Assembly: GCF_042649685.1 (NCBI RefSeq)
Contig: NZ_JBHRZT010000032.1
Span: 1-64,000 of the forward strand
DNA length: 64,000 nucleotides
Direction of reading: 5' to 3'
Source of the DNA: Bacillus_BA songklensis
GTDB taxonomy: Bacteria > Bacillota > Bacilli > Bacillales > Bacillaceae_H
This document shows positions 35,747 to 44,746 of the stretch, one piece after another. Made by a program: the position numbers and the translations under genes. The first letter of the stretch is position 1; every line of letters starts with the position of its first letter. Below the pieces are notes generated by a model. That model made no database searches and was not told where the DNA came from. It saw nothing but the letters and a program-made list of their open reading frames with translations.

Positions 35747-38107
35747 ATGTATAAACAAAAACTAGTATTAGTCGGGAACGGAATGGCAGGTGTGCGCTGC
35801 GTTGAGGAAATTTTAAAGAATGACGCGAATACTTTTGAAATGACTATTTTTGGAAGCGAACCGCATGTTAACTATAATCGGATGCTATTGTCGACTGTGC
35901 TGCAGGGCAGCACATCATTTGAAGATATTATAATGAATGACCGCGATTGGTACGATACACATCATATCCGACTGTTTACAGGGGAAACGGTTATAAACAT
36001 CGATAAAGAGAAAAAGGTTTTAAAAACGGATAAAAACCGAGAAGTTTCGTATGACAAGCTCATTTTAGCGACCGGTTCCGTTCCGTTTCTTCTTCCGCTT
36101 CCCGGTATTGATAAAGAAGGGGTTATCGCATTTCGGACAATTGAAGATTGCCGGAAAATGATTGAAACATCGAAACAATATAAAAAAGCGGTCGTGATTG
36201 GCGGCGGATTATTAGGTCTAGAAGCGGCGAGAGGGCTGCTCAATCTTGGAATGGAAGTGAATGTTGTTCATATTGCGAGCTATTTAATGGAGAGGCAGCT
36301 CGATCCGACGGCATCCAAAATGCTGCAAAAGGAACTGGAAAATCAAGGTATGAACTTTCTTTTAGAAAAAGAGACACAAGAGATTATCGGAAGCAGTCGT
36401 GTAGAAGGTTTGCGTTTTAAGGACGGAACGGAAGTAGAAGCCGATTTGGTTGTTATGGCGGCAGGGGTTAGACCAAATGTCCAGTTAGCCAAGGAAAGCG
36501 GAATTGATATAAACCGTGCGATTCTCGTAAATGACTATTTGGAAACCAATACACCAAATATTTATGCGGTTGGAGAATGTGCAGAACATAGGGGAATGGT
36601 GTACGGGCTGGTAAAGCCGCTTTATGAGCAAGGGCAAGTATTGGCCAAACATATTTGCGGCATCGACTGTAAGGGTTACGAAGGGTCTGTTCTTTCTACA
36701 CAGTTGAAAATATCGGGCGTTGATGTGTTTTCAGCCGGCCGATTTACTGGAGACGAAACGACAAAGACTATTACAATCCATAATGAACTAGATGGTGTTT
36801 ATAAAAAGCTCGTCTTTCAAGAAAATAAAATGATTGGCGTTGTGTTGTTTGGAGACACAAGGGATGGCACAAGATTACTAGACATGATTCTTAAGCAAAA
36901 GGACCTATCCGATGTAGAAAAAGTCATCTTGCTCCAATCATCAAATGGGAGCGGTAATTCGATTGCTTCCATGGCACATGGCGAAATGATTTGTAACTGC
37001 AACGGCGTTTCAAAAGGAGCCATTATTAAGGCGGTCCAAAAGGAAGGATTAAAGACCGTTGAACAAGTGAAGAAGCGTACAAAAGCTTCAGGTTCTTGCG
37101 GCGGTTGCAAGCCATTAGTTGCGGAGCTTTTATCTTATATTCAAAGTGATGAGTCTGATGAAGTCATTGAACAAAAGTCCATGTGTTCCTGTACAGCATT
37201 AACAGAAGATGAAGTAGTATATGAGATGCAGCTGCGAAGCTTGACATCCGTACAGGAAGTGATGGATGGGCTTGGTTGGGGAAATAGGAAAGGCTGTTCA
37301 ACATGTCGCCCTGCCTTACACTATTATTTAGGAATGATTTATCCGGAGTATGAGAGCAAACAAGAAACTCTTTTCATGAATGAACAGATGAATGCCGTTA
37401 TGCAAAGTGACGGTACGTACTCTGTTATCCCGCAAATGTACGGCGGCGTAACAAATGCGGAGCAATTACGAAAAATTGCAGATGTTGCAAACAAGTACCA
37501 TATATCAAATATTGCCGTCACGAGTGAACAAAGAATACATTTAATGAGTGTGAAAACAGAGAATCTTCCAGGTGTATGGGCTGATTTAAACATGCGGTTA
37601 AGTTCTGCGTACGGGAACACTGTTCAAAACGTCAAAACCTGTATCGGCGAACATGTTTGTCAATGCGATAAGAAACAATCTCTTAAGTTAGCTGTCAACC
37701 TGGAAAAGAGAACGGAATGTCTAATAACACCCTATCGTGTAAAAATGGGAGTATCTGCTTGTATGCATAATGGCGCAGGATCAACAACGAAAGATATAGG
37801 AGTTATAGGCATTGACAGAGGATGGGAAATCTATGTCGGCGGCAGCAGCGGGCGTAATGTACGGGCTGGGGAATTATTATGTGTGGCTGCTACGGATGAA
37901 GAAGCGATTGAGATCATCGTCGGCTTTATCCAATACTATCGTGAGACGGCCAATTACTTGGAGCGTACTTGGCAATGGATTGAACGGGTTGGCTTAATAC
38001 ATGTAAGAGAAGTGTTGTTTGATAAAGAACTCCGCCAGCAATTACTCGAGCACTTGGACGGGGATGTGTCTTTGCGTAAGAGCTTTTGGGAGAAACGTTA
38101 CTCATAA
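35747..38107 (+). CDS. nasB: Assimilatory nitrate reductase electron-transfer subunit NasB
   Basis: 786 residues. The N-terminal FAD/NAD(P)H oxidoreductase part (LVLVGNGMAGVRCVEEIL, AVVIGGGLLGLEAARGLL, NIYAVGECAEHRG) is followed by two BFD-like [2Fe-2S] domains (CNCNG...SCGGCKP; CSCTA...CSTCRP). A sulfite/nitrite-reductase-like C-terminus follows. The homologous NirB/NasD site has Cys-x5-Cys and Cys-x3-Cys. Here the first pair remains (TCIGEHVC) but the second is ACMHNG, so one ligand is lost. That fits NasB, which passes electrons to NasC, and not a nitrite reductase. The start has a GGGGG site. Confidence 0.9.
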   Translation: MYKQKLVLVGNGMAGVRCVEEILKNDANTFEMTIFGSEPHVNYNRMLLSTVLQGSTSFEDIIMNDRDWYDTHHIRLFTGETVINIDKEKKVLKTDKNREVSYDKLILATGSVPFLLPLPGIDKEGVIAFRTIEDCRKMIETSKQYKKAVVIGGGLLGLEAARGLLNLGMEVNVVHIASYLMERQLDPTASKMLQKELENQGMNFLLEKETQEIIGSSRVEGLRFKDGTEVEADLVVMAAGVRPNVQLAKESGIDINRAILVNDYLETNTPNIYAVGECAEHRGMVYGLVKPLYEQGQVLAKHICGIDCKGYEGSVLSTQLKISGVDVFSAGRFTGDETTKTITIHNELDGVYKKLVFQENKMIGVVLFGDTRDGTRLLDMILKQKDLSDVEKVILLQSSNGSGNSIASMAHGEMICNCNGVSKGAIIKAVQKEGLKTVEQVKKRTKASGSCGGCKPLVAELLSYIQSDESDEVIEQKSMCSCTALTEDEVVYEMQLRSLTSVQEVMDGLGWGNRKGCSTCRPALHYYLGMIYPEYESKQETLFMNEQMNAVMQSDGTYSVIPQMYGGVTNAEQLRKIADVANKYHISNIAVTSEQRIHLMSVKTENLPGVWADLNMRLSSAYGNTVQNVKTCIGEHVCQCDKKQSLKLAVNLEKRTECLITPYRVKMGVSACMHNGAGSTTKDIGVIGIDRGWEIYVGGSSGRNVRAGELLCVAATDEEAIEIIVGFIQYYRETANYLERTWQWIERVGLIHVREVLFDKELRQQLLEHLDGDVSLRKSFWEKRYS

Positions 38108-38201
38108 TGAACGTCCTCCACAAACGTGATGCAGTAAAACGAACATGTTTGTAGAGGGTGAAAACAGATTAAAGAAATAAGTGAGTAAAGGGTGAGGTAA
38201 C

Positions 38202-40343
38202 TTGACTGAGTTATTATTAAAATATTTCCGTACGAAGCAACAGGAAGTGCAATCGGAGAAAGTTCATGATACACAATGCCCATATTGCAGCATGCAATGT
38301 AAGATGCAATTGATTGAACAATCAATTGTCTCAAGAAAAAAATATATGACGATTGGAAAGGATAATCCAACTTCCGAGGGCCGTTTATGTATTAAAGGCA
38401 TGAACGCACATCAGCATGCATTGCACAGCGACCGGATTAAATATCCATTGCTAAAAGTGAATGGTGAATTTGTTCGCATTTCTTGGGAGCAAGCATTGAA
38501 CCATATTAAAGAAAACTTTACGAAAATTCAGATGGAAGATGGGCTGAATGCCTTAGCCGTTTATGGCAGTGCGTCCATTACCAATGAAGAAGCATATTTA
38601 CTGGGCAAGTTTGCACGAGTAGCCTTAAAAACAAAATATATTGATTACAATGGCCGTTTGTGTATGTCTGCAGCCGCTTCAGCAGCAAGCCAAACGTTCG
38701 GGATGGATAGAGGATTTACCAACAGCTTGTCGGAAATTCCGTCCACACGTTGTATCATTTTGGCGGGCACCAATATCGCTGAATGCCAGCCGACCATTAT
38801 GCCGTACTTTGAGAAAGCGAAGGAAAACGGCGCTTATATTATTGCCATTGATCCCCGTGAAACGGCCACGACGAAAATGGCGGATTTACACTTAAAAGTT
38901 AAACCCGGAACGGATGCGGCTTTAGCGAATGGGTTGTTAAAAGTCATCGTGGAAGAAAACTATATTGATGAAGCCTTTATTCAGGAAAGAGCGAATGGCT
39001 TTGAGGAAGTGAAAGAGCATGTTTCTTCTTTAAATTTAGAAGAAATCGCACAAATGACCGGTGTTCCAGTCGAGCAAATTCGCAAAGCGGCTGTAATGTT
39101 CGGTCGGGAGGAAACGGGAATGATTTTTACAGCCAGAGGGGTAGAGCAACAAACCGACGGCTCGATTGCTGTCCGGAATTTCCTGAATATTCTTATTGCT
39201 ACAGGTAAAATCGGAAAGCCTTATTCTGGTTACGGGGCGATCACAGGGCAGGGAAATGGCCAGGGGGCAAGAGAGCATGGCCAAAAGGCAGACCAGCTCC
39301 CGGGATATCGGGTGATTGAAAATGAAGAACACCGGGCATATATTGCGAGCGTGTGGGGAATCAGCAAAGATGCGTTACCAAGAAAAGGTGTATCAGCTTA
39401 CGAAATGATCGAGAAAATCCACGACGGCGACATTACGGGCATGCTTTTGATGTGCTCCAATCCGGTTGTTTCCAACCCCAATGCTAATTTTGTCAAAGAG
39501 GCATTAAAAAAGTTAAAGTTTCTTGTGGCGGTCGATATGTTTGTCTCAGAAACTGCGAGATTAGCAGATTTAATTTTACCCACTTCATCTTATTTGGAGG
39601 ATGAGGGGACGATGACCAACCTGGAAGGACGAGTTACGTTAAGGGAAGCGAGTTATCCATGCCCGGGAGAAGCAAAACATGATTGGCAGATTATTTGTGA
39701 CATTGCACGCGTTCTTGGGAAAGGAGAGTACTTTTCCTTTTCATCTGCAGAAGAGATTTTTAATGAATTAAGGGTGGCAAGCCGCGGAGGAATTGCTGAC
39801 TACTACGGCATTACGTATGACCGCTTGAGAAAGGAAGGCGGCATATTGTGGCCGTGTCCTGACCTTGCCCATAAAGGGACAAAACGGTTATTTGAAACAT
39901 CTTTTGCACATCCTGATGGGAAGGCGTCTATGGTTGTTGTTTCAAATAACCCGACTGTTCCAAAAGAACAACCGAGTGAAGAGTTTCCGCTCTATTTAAC
40001 GACAGGAAGGGTCATGTCACATTATTTAACAGGCGTACAAACAAGAAAAAGCCCGTCATTAGCGGCCAGAAATTTTGAATCATTCATGGAAATTCATCCG
40101 ACAACAGCGTTGAAATACCATATTCCAGACCATTCGTTAGTGAAGATCGAATCTAGACGAGGAAGCATTGTTGTCAGAAGCAAATGGTCGGAAGCGATTC
40201 GTCACGACACGGTTTTTGTCCCCTTTCATTGGGATGGCTCCCAAAATGTCAATCGCCTCGTGTCAAAAGAATTGGACCCTACATGCAGAATGCCGGGGTT
40301 CAAAGTAAGCGCGGTTAAAGTGAGCCCTGTTGTTGAATTTTAA
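38202..40343 (+). CDS. nasC: Assimilatory nitrate reductase catalytic subunit NasC
   Basis: 713 residues. A molybdopterin oxidoreductase that reduces nitrate to nitrite. The N-terminal [4Fe-4S] motif is CPYCSMQCKMQ with RLCIKGM downstream. The Mo-bis-MGD domains show YNGRLCMSAAASAASQTFG (Mo-ligand region), TGKIGKPYSGYGAITGQGNG and ETARLADLILPTSSYLEDEG. A C-terminal MopB-CT domain (LTTGRVMSHYLTG) completes it. A TTG start is used, with GGTGAGG before it, 94 bases after nasB. A perfect terminator follows. B. subtilis NasC is of the same size. Confidence 0.92.
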   Translation: MTELLLKYFRTKQQEVQSEKVHDTQCPYCSMQCKMQLIEQSIVSRKKYMTIGKDNPTSEGRLCIKGMNAHQHALHSDRIKYPLLKVNGEFVRISWEQALNHIKENFTKIQMEDGLNALAVYGSASITNEEAYLLGKFARVALKTKYIDYNGRLCMSAAASAASQTFGMDRGFTNSLSEIPSTRCIILAGTNIAECQPTIMPYFEKAKENGAYIIAIDPRETATTKMADLHLKVKPGTDAALANGLLKVIVEENYIDEAFIQERANGFEEVKEHVSSLNLEEIAQMTGVPVEQIRKAAVMFGREETGMIFTARGVEQQTDGSIAVRNFLNILIATGKIGKPYSGYGAITGQGNGQGAREHGQKADQLPGYRVIENEEHRAYIASVWGISKDALPRKGVSAYEMIEKIHDGDITGMLLMCSNPVVSNPNANFVKEALKKLKFLVAVDMFVSETARLADLILPTSSYLEDEGTMTNLEGRVTLREASYPCPGEAKHDWQIICDIARVLGKGEYFSFSSAEEIFNELRVASRGGIADYYGITYDRLRKEGGILWPCPDLAHKGTKRLFETSFAHPDGKASMVVVSNNPTVPKEQPSEEFPLYLTTGRVMSHYLTGVQTRKSPSLAARNFESFMEIHPTTALKYHIPDHSLVKIESRRGSIVVRSKWSEAIRHDTVFVPFHWDGSQNVNRLVSKELDPTCRMPGFKVSAVKVSPVVEF

Positions 40344-40359
40344 AAAACTCACATAAAAA

Positions 40360-40392
40360 TTTAGACATGGATGCTCTTCATCCATGTCTAAA
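40360..40392. terminator. nasC terminator
   Basis: TTTAGACATGGATG and CATCCATGTCTAAA form a perfect 14-base stem with a CTCTT loop. It is shared by the converging gene remnant. Confidence 0.85.
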
Positions 40393-40676
40393 TGCATTAT
40401 TTGCGACTTTCCATAACTTTGGAAGGAAAAAGTAAGAGATAAGAAAAGCCAGGACGGAATACGGAATGGCAAAAAAGGCAAGGCTCCCCTCTGATTTTTG
40501 AATCCGGTAAATTCCCCATGTGCATAAAGGGTTAAAATAATCCATAAAAATAGCCAGAATTGAAGAAAAGGCAATCCTAAAATAATTGGATCAATTCGAT
40601 TTACAAAAGGCAATGCGACTAGCTGAGAAACAAAAGGTAATAAAACTAATAAGAAAATTGCGAATTTTACTTTCAC
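40378..40676 (-). pseudogene. Small membrane protein, DUF3311-like start, frameshifted
   Basis: The first frame reads VKFAIFLLVLLPFVSQLVAL, then PFVNRIDPIILGLPFLQFW and LWIILT, resembling DUF3311 proteins, which usually precede sodium-solute symporters. Near 40520 the sense shifts to another frame: CTWGIYRIQKSEGSLAFFAI, then SVLAFLISYFFLPKLWK, ending at 40378. The combined product would be a membrane protein of about 98 residues. A GGAGGG site precedes it. No symporter follows. Confidence 0.5.
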
Positions 40677-40881
40677 ACCAAACCCTCCTGTTTGAAAAAA
40701 AATATTATTCAGATAATTTAAATGTTCAATATAATAACAATTTTGATAAAGGATTACAATATAAAAAAATTAAAAAATTCATTTAAATTGACTATTTAGT
40801 TCATGAAAACGGTTAACTTCCATCGCAGGGCAGAAACAGAAGGATGCTCTTTTCGAAGAACTTCAAAGCTCCGCAAAAGTA

Positions 40882-40898
40882 TGTTAGAAAACCTAACA
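40882..40898. promoter_or_regulatory. TnrA box upstream of nasD
   Basis: TGTTAGAAAACCTAACA is an exact TGTNAN7TNACA match. A TATGAT -10-like hexamer at 40923-40928 places the box centre near -45, the usual TnrA activation position. Confidence 0.78.
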
Positions 40899-40982
40899 TG
40901 AAGAGTCGTGTTTTTGGCCAGCTATGATATAGTTTAGGAAACTTATATAACTAAGGAAGTTTTCTAAGAGGAGGAACGTCAG

Positions 40983-43397
40983 GTGGAGAAGAAGAAGCTG
41001 GTTCTTGTGGGAAATGGAATGGCTGGTGTTAGGGCCATTGAAGAAATACTAAGCATATCAAAGGAAAAATTTGAGATTACTATTTTCGGAAGAGAACCGC
41101 ATCCGAATTATAATAGAATTTTACTGTCAAAGGTGTTGCAAGGGGATACGAAAGTAATCGATATCACGCTAAATGACTGGGATTGGTATAAAGAAAACAA
41201 CATTCAGTTATATACTGGAGAAACGGTCATCAAGGTTGATTCCGAGAAGAAAGTGGTCGTAACCGACTCAGGAAGGGTTGAGCCGTATGACGAATTGATC
41301 TTAGCCACAGGGTCTCTTCCCTTTATTCTTCCGATTCCAGGGGGGGATAAAAAAGGTGTAACGGCTTTTCGCGATATTAAAGATACGGACATTATGCTTG
41401 ATGCTTCCAAAAAATATAAAAAAGCAGCTGTTATCGGGGGCGGATTGCTCGGATTAGAAGCAGCACGGGGCTTGTTAAATTTGGGAATGGACGTCTCTGC
41501 CATCCACCTTTCTCCATACTTAATGGAACGTCAATTAGATCAAACCGCCGGTAAACTATTGCAAAAAGAATTGGAAAACCAGGGAATGAAGTTCCTGTTG
41601 GAAAAACAAACCGAAGCGATCATCGGGGGCGACCGTGTAGAAGGCTTGAAGTTCAAAGACGGGACAGAACTTGAAGCAGATTTAGTCGTAATGGCTGTCG
41701 GCATCAGGCCAAATGTACAATTAGCGAAAGACAGCGGCCTTACGGTGAATCGCGGTATTGTCGTTAATGACTATTTACAAACGGATATTCCTCATATTTA
41801 CGCTGTGGGTGAATGTGCCGAACATAATGGAATTGCTTACGGATTAGTAGCTCCATTGTATGAACAAGGAAAAGTATTGGCAAAAGCCATCTGTGGCATC
41901 GAAACAGCTCCTTATCAAGGATCGGTCGTATCGACTCAGTTGAAAGTATCCGGTGTAGAAGTATTCTCTGCCGGTGATTTTACAGAGGGAGACGACAAAA
42001 AGGCAATCAAAGTATTTGATGAGCAAGATGGAATCTATAAGAAAGTGGTTTTACGCGGCAATCAAATCGTCGGGGCCGTGTTGTTCGGTGACAGCAGTGA
42101 TGGAAACCGCCTGTTTTCAATGATTCAAAAGAAAGCAGATATTTCCGACACGGCGAAGGTATCCATTCTACAACCGCTTGACCAGGAGGCAGGAGGCAGC
42201 TTAGTTGCCAGCATGGGCGCTGAGGAAATCATTTGCGGATGTAATGGTGTGTCAAAAGGCGCCATCGTGGATGCGATTCAGCAACAAGGCTGTTCTTCCG
42301 TTGATGAAATTAAAGCATGCACAAGCGCTTCCCGTTCTTGTGGAGGGTGTAAACCGCTTGTAGCGGAAGTATTGCAGCACACGCTTGGAGCAGAATTTGA
42401 TGCCAGTGCTCAAAAAGAAGCGATTTGCGGTTGCACGACATTATCGAGAGATGAAGTAGTAGAAGAAATTAGAGTGAAAGGGTTGACCCATACAAAAGAA
42501 GTGATGAATGTCCTTGGATGGAGCACAGAGGAAGGCTGTTCCAAATGCCGCCCGGCCCTGAACTACTATTTAGGAATGGTCAATCCAACTAAATACGAGG
42601 ATGAAAGAGAGTCTCGCTTCGTCAATGAACGGATGCACGCGAATATTCAAAAAGACGGAACTTACTCCGTTGTGCCGCGTATGTACGGCGGTGTGACCAA
42701 CTCGCATGATTTACGGCGCATGGCAGACGTTGTTGATAAATATGAAATTCCGTTAGTAAAAGTAACAGGAGGGCAACGCATTGACTTATTCGGCGTCAAA
42801 AAAGAAGACTTGCCGAAAGTATGGGAAGAGTTAGACATGCCTTCTGGCTATGCTTACGGAAAATCGCTTCGTACGGTCAAAACATGCGTGGGTGAACAGT
42901 TCTGCCGTTTCGGAACTCAAGATTCCATGGGACTTGGTATCGCGTTGGAAAAGAAATTTGAAGGATTACAGACTCCTCATAAAGTGAAAATGGCGGTATC
43001 CGCTTGTCCGAGAAGCTGTGCAGAGTCCGGATTTAAAGACATCGGATTTATCGGAATTGACGGCGGCTGGGAAATTTATATCGGCGGAAACGGCGGAACG
43101 CATGTGCGTGGTGGAGATTTATTATACAAAGTGAAAACAGCAGAAGAAGTGATGGAGATTACAGGTGCGTACTTGCAATATTATCGCGAAACGGCCAATT
43201 ATTTAGAACGTACATCTGCATGGGTGGAGCGTGTTGGCCTGGCACATATCCAATCTATACTGGACGATAAGGAAAAGCGCAAAGAGTTGAATGCTCGCAT
43301 GGATGAAGCTTTATCCATATACAAAGATCCTTGGAAAGAGATTATCGAAAACAAAAAAACGAAAAAAGAATTGTTTGAGAATGTTGTCACGTCGTAA
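40983..43397 (+). CDS. nasD: Assimilatory nitrite reductase large subunit NasD (NirB)
   Basis: 804 residues from a GTG after GAGGAGG. NAD(P)H-dependent nitrite reductase to ammonium. The FAD and NAD domains (LVLVGNGMAGVRAIEEIL, AAVIGGGLLGLEAARGLL) and two BFD-like 2Fe-2S regions are followed by the sirohaem/4Fe-4S domain. Both ligand pairs are intact (TCVGEQFC and ACPRSCAE). It is about 60 percent similar by eye to NasB at 35747, with which it shares origin. NasE follows 42 bases later. Confidence 0.95.
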   Translation: MEKKKLVLVGNGMAGVRAIEEILSISKEKFEITIFGREPHPNYNRILLSKVLQGDTKVIDITLNDWDWYKENNIQLYTGETVIKVDSEKKVVVTDSGRVEPYDELILATGSLPFILPIPGGDKKGVTAFRDIKDTDIMLDASKKYKKAAVIGGGLLGLEAARGLLNLGMDVSAIHLSPYLMERQLDQTAGKLLQKELENQGMKFLLEKQTEAIIGGDRVEGLKFKDGTELEADLVVMAVGIRPNVQLAKDSGLTVNRGIVVNDYLQTDIPHIYAVGECAEHNGIAYGLVAPLYEQGKVLAKAICGIETAPYQGSVVSTQLKVSGVEVFSAGDFTEGDDKKAIKVFDEQDGIYKKVVLRGNQIVGAVLFGDSSDGNRLFSMIQKKADISDTAKVSILQPLDQEAGGSLVASMGAEEIICGCNGVSKGAIVDAIQQQGCSSVDEIKACTSASRSCGGCKPLVAEVLQHTLGAEFDASAQKEAICGCTTLSRDEVVEEIRVKGLTHTKEVMNVLGWSTEEGCSKCRPALNYYLGMVNPTKYEDERESRFVNERMHANIQKDGTYSVVPRMYGGVTNSHDLRRMADVVDKYEIPLVKVTGGQRIDLFGVKKEDLPKVWEELDMPSGYAYGKSLRTVKTCVGEQFCRFGTQDSMGLGIALEKKFEGLQTPHKVKMAVSACPRSCAESGFKDIGFIGIDGGWEIYIGGNGGTHVRGGDLLYKVKTAEEVMEITGAYLQYYRETANYLERTSAWVERVGLAHIQSILDDKEKRKELNARMDEALSIYKDPWKEIIENKKTKKELFENVVTS

Positions 43398-43439
43398 TGG
43401 CGTTAGGACCATTATTTATTTAAAGGAGGAAGGCATCGC

Positions 43440-43766
43440 ATGGTTAACAGGAGTATAACAAAAGTGTTGGTCGGTTCTGTTCATGAACTGCCGGAGCGGT
43501 TAGGGAAAACGGTTCGAGTCGGAGAGAAAGAAGTGGCCGTATTCAGATTGTCAAACGGAAGCATTCGTGCCATTGAAAACCGCTGTCCGCATAAAGGTGG
43601 AGTACTGACCGAAGGAATGGTGAGCGGCGAGTTTGTTTTCTGCCCGATGCATGATTGGAAAATTTGCCTGGATGATGGGAAGGTACAAGAACCGGATACA
43701 GGATGTGTCAAAACGTATCAAACAATAATAGAAGGAGAGGAAGTTTATCTTCTGATTGAAGAATAG
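43440..43766 (+). CDS. nasE: Nitrite reductase small subunit NasE (NirD, Rieske type)
   Basis: 108 residues. Rieske [2Fe-2S] ligands lie in ENRCPHKGG and FCPMHDWKICL (CxH...CxxH). It partners NasD in the nitrite reductase. An AAAGGAGGA site precedes the ATG. The length and place after nasD match B. subtilis nasE. An inverted repeat follows at 43774. Confidence 0.94.
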   Translation: MVNRSITKVLVGSVHELPERLGKTVRVGEKEVAVFRLSNGSIRAIENRCPHKGGVLTEGMVSGEFVFCPMHDWKICLDDGKVQEPDTGCVKTYQTIIEGEEVYLLIEE

Positions 43767-43773
43767 AAAGTAA

Positions 43774-43818
43774 GGGGATATCCAAATGGTCCGAACAGCA
43801 GAGCATTTGGATATCCTC
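43774..43818. terminator. Inverted repeat after nasE
   Basis: GGATATCCAAATG and CATTTGGATATCC are perfect 13-base arms with a 15-base loop. There is no T run, so it may act as a processing or attenuation stem and not as a full terminator. Confidence 0.55.
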
Positions 43819-43912
43819 CTGCAGAGGAATTTTTGCGTTAACGGGTTGATTTTAACGGAAAATTCCTTTGCAGATTCATCATGATTCTATAGAATTTTCG
43901 GGCTTTTTGGGA
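43819..43912. repeat. Palindromic repeat between nasE and nasF
   Basis: CTGCAGAGGAATTTTTGCGT at 43819 pairs imperfectly with the segment ending AAAATTCCTTTGCAG at 43877. A TTTTTGGGACAGGCC motif follows, like the GGGACA-ended repeats at 2226 and 28720. It separates nasF from nasDE by about 200 bases. Confidence 0.4.
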
Positions 43913-43974
43913 CAGGCCAGCTAGAACCGGATTGGTCTGACCGAGTAAGCATCAGCAAGGAGAGAAGACAAAGT

Positions 43975-44601
43975 ATGGGGCGAAAAAAGGGAAAAGTCTA
44001 TATTGTCGGTGCCGGTCCCGGCGATCCGGATTTAATTACGGTCAAGGCGACGAAATGCCTGGCACAAGCGGATGTGATTTTATATGATCGACTGGTCAAC
44101 CCGGTGCTGCTGCAATACGGAAAGACAGAGTCCGATTTCATATATTGCGGTAAAGCACCTGGAAACCACTGTGTATCCCAGGATGCCATTCACCAGCTAA
44201 TGGTAGAAAAAGCGTTGGCGGGCAAAACAGTCGTTCGCTTAAAAGGAGGGGATCCGTTTATTTTTGGGCGCGGCGGCGAAGAGGCTGAGGTACTGGTCCG
44301 ACATGGAATCGAATTTGAGGTTGTTCCTGGTATTACGTCTGGAATTGCCGCTCCGGCTTATGCTGGAATCCCTGTTACCCATCGCGAAATGGGACGATCA
44401 TTTGCCTTCGTCACCGGCCATTGTATAAGCGGAAAGCCGGATAACATACGATGGGACTATTTAGCTCACGGTGTGGATACGCTTGCTATTTACATGGGAA
44501 TCAAACATCTTCCTTATATATGTAACCAACTGCGATCCTGTGGAAAGGACCCTTATACTCCTGTAGCCGTCATTGAACAAGGGACAACTGGTTATCAATG
44601 A
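43975..44601 (+). pseudogene. nasF: nasF (uroporphyrinogen-III C-methyltransferase), premature stop
   Basis: 208 codons. SUMT makes precorrin-2 for sirohaem, the cofactor of NasD. The signature GKVYIVGAGPGDPDLITVKA, VVRLKGGDPFIFGRGGEE and VVPGITSGIAAPAYAGIPVTHR are intact. After AVIEQGTTGYQ a TGA stands where the family has Arg (CGA). The next codons still read TVIGTLMSNLHRNQGIPPAG before homology ends, so a deletion followed. About 40 C-terminal residues are lost. The truncated protein keeps the SAM site but probably misses dimer contacts. A GGAGAG site precedes the ATG. Confidence 0.8.
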
Positions 44602-44682
44602 ACCGTAATAGGCACACTTATGTCCAATTTGCATCGTAATCAGGGAATTCCTCCCGCAGGATGGGGAAATTCCCCGATATGG

Positions 44683-44730
44683 AAAACACTATTGGTTTCT
44701 TACAATAAGAGACAGATAGTGTTTTTATTT
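44683..44730 (+). terminator. Terminator after nasF
   Basis: AAAACACTAT and ATAGTGTTTT arms with a 23-base loop, followed by T residues. It lies between nasF and the chimeric sensor gene. Confidence 0.6.
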
Positions 44731-44746
44731 ATGAGGAGGAGCTAAG

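Noticed and set aside
35747..38107. Calling this gene a second nitrite reductase (nirB)
   Set aside because: One cysteine of the C-x3-C sirohaem/cluster pair is missing and the gene precedes nasC, so NasB is the better name.
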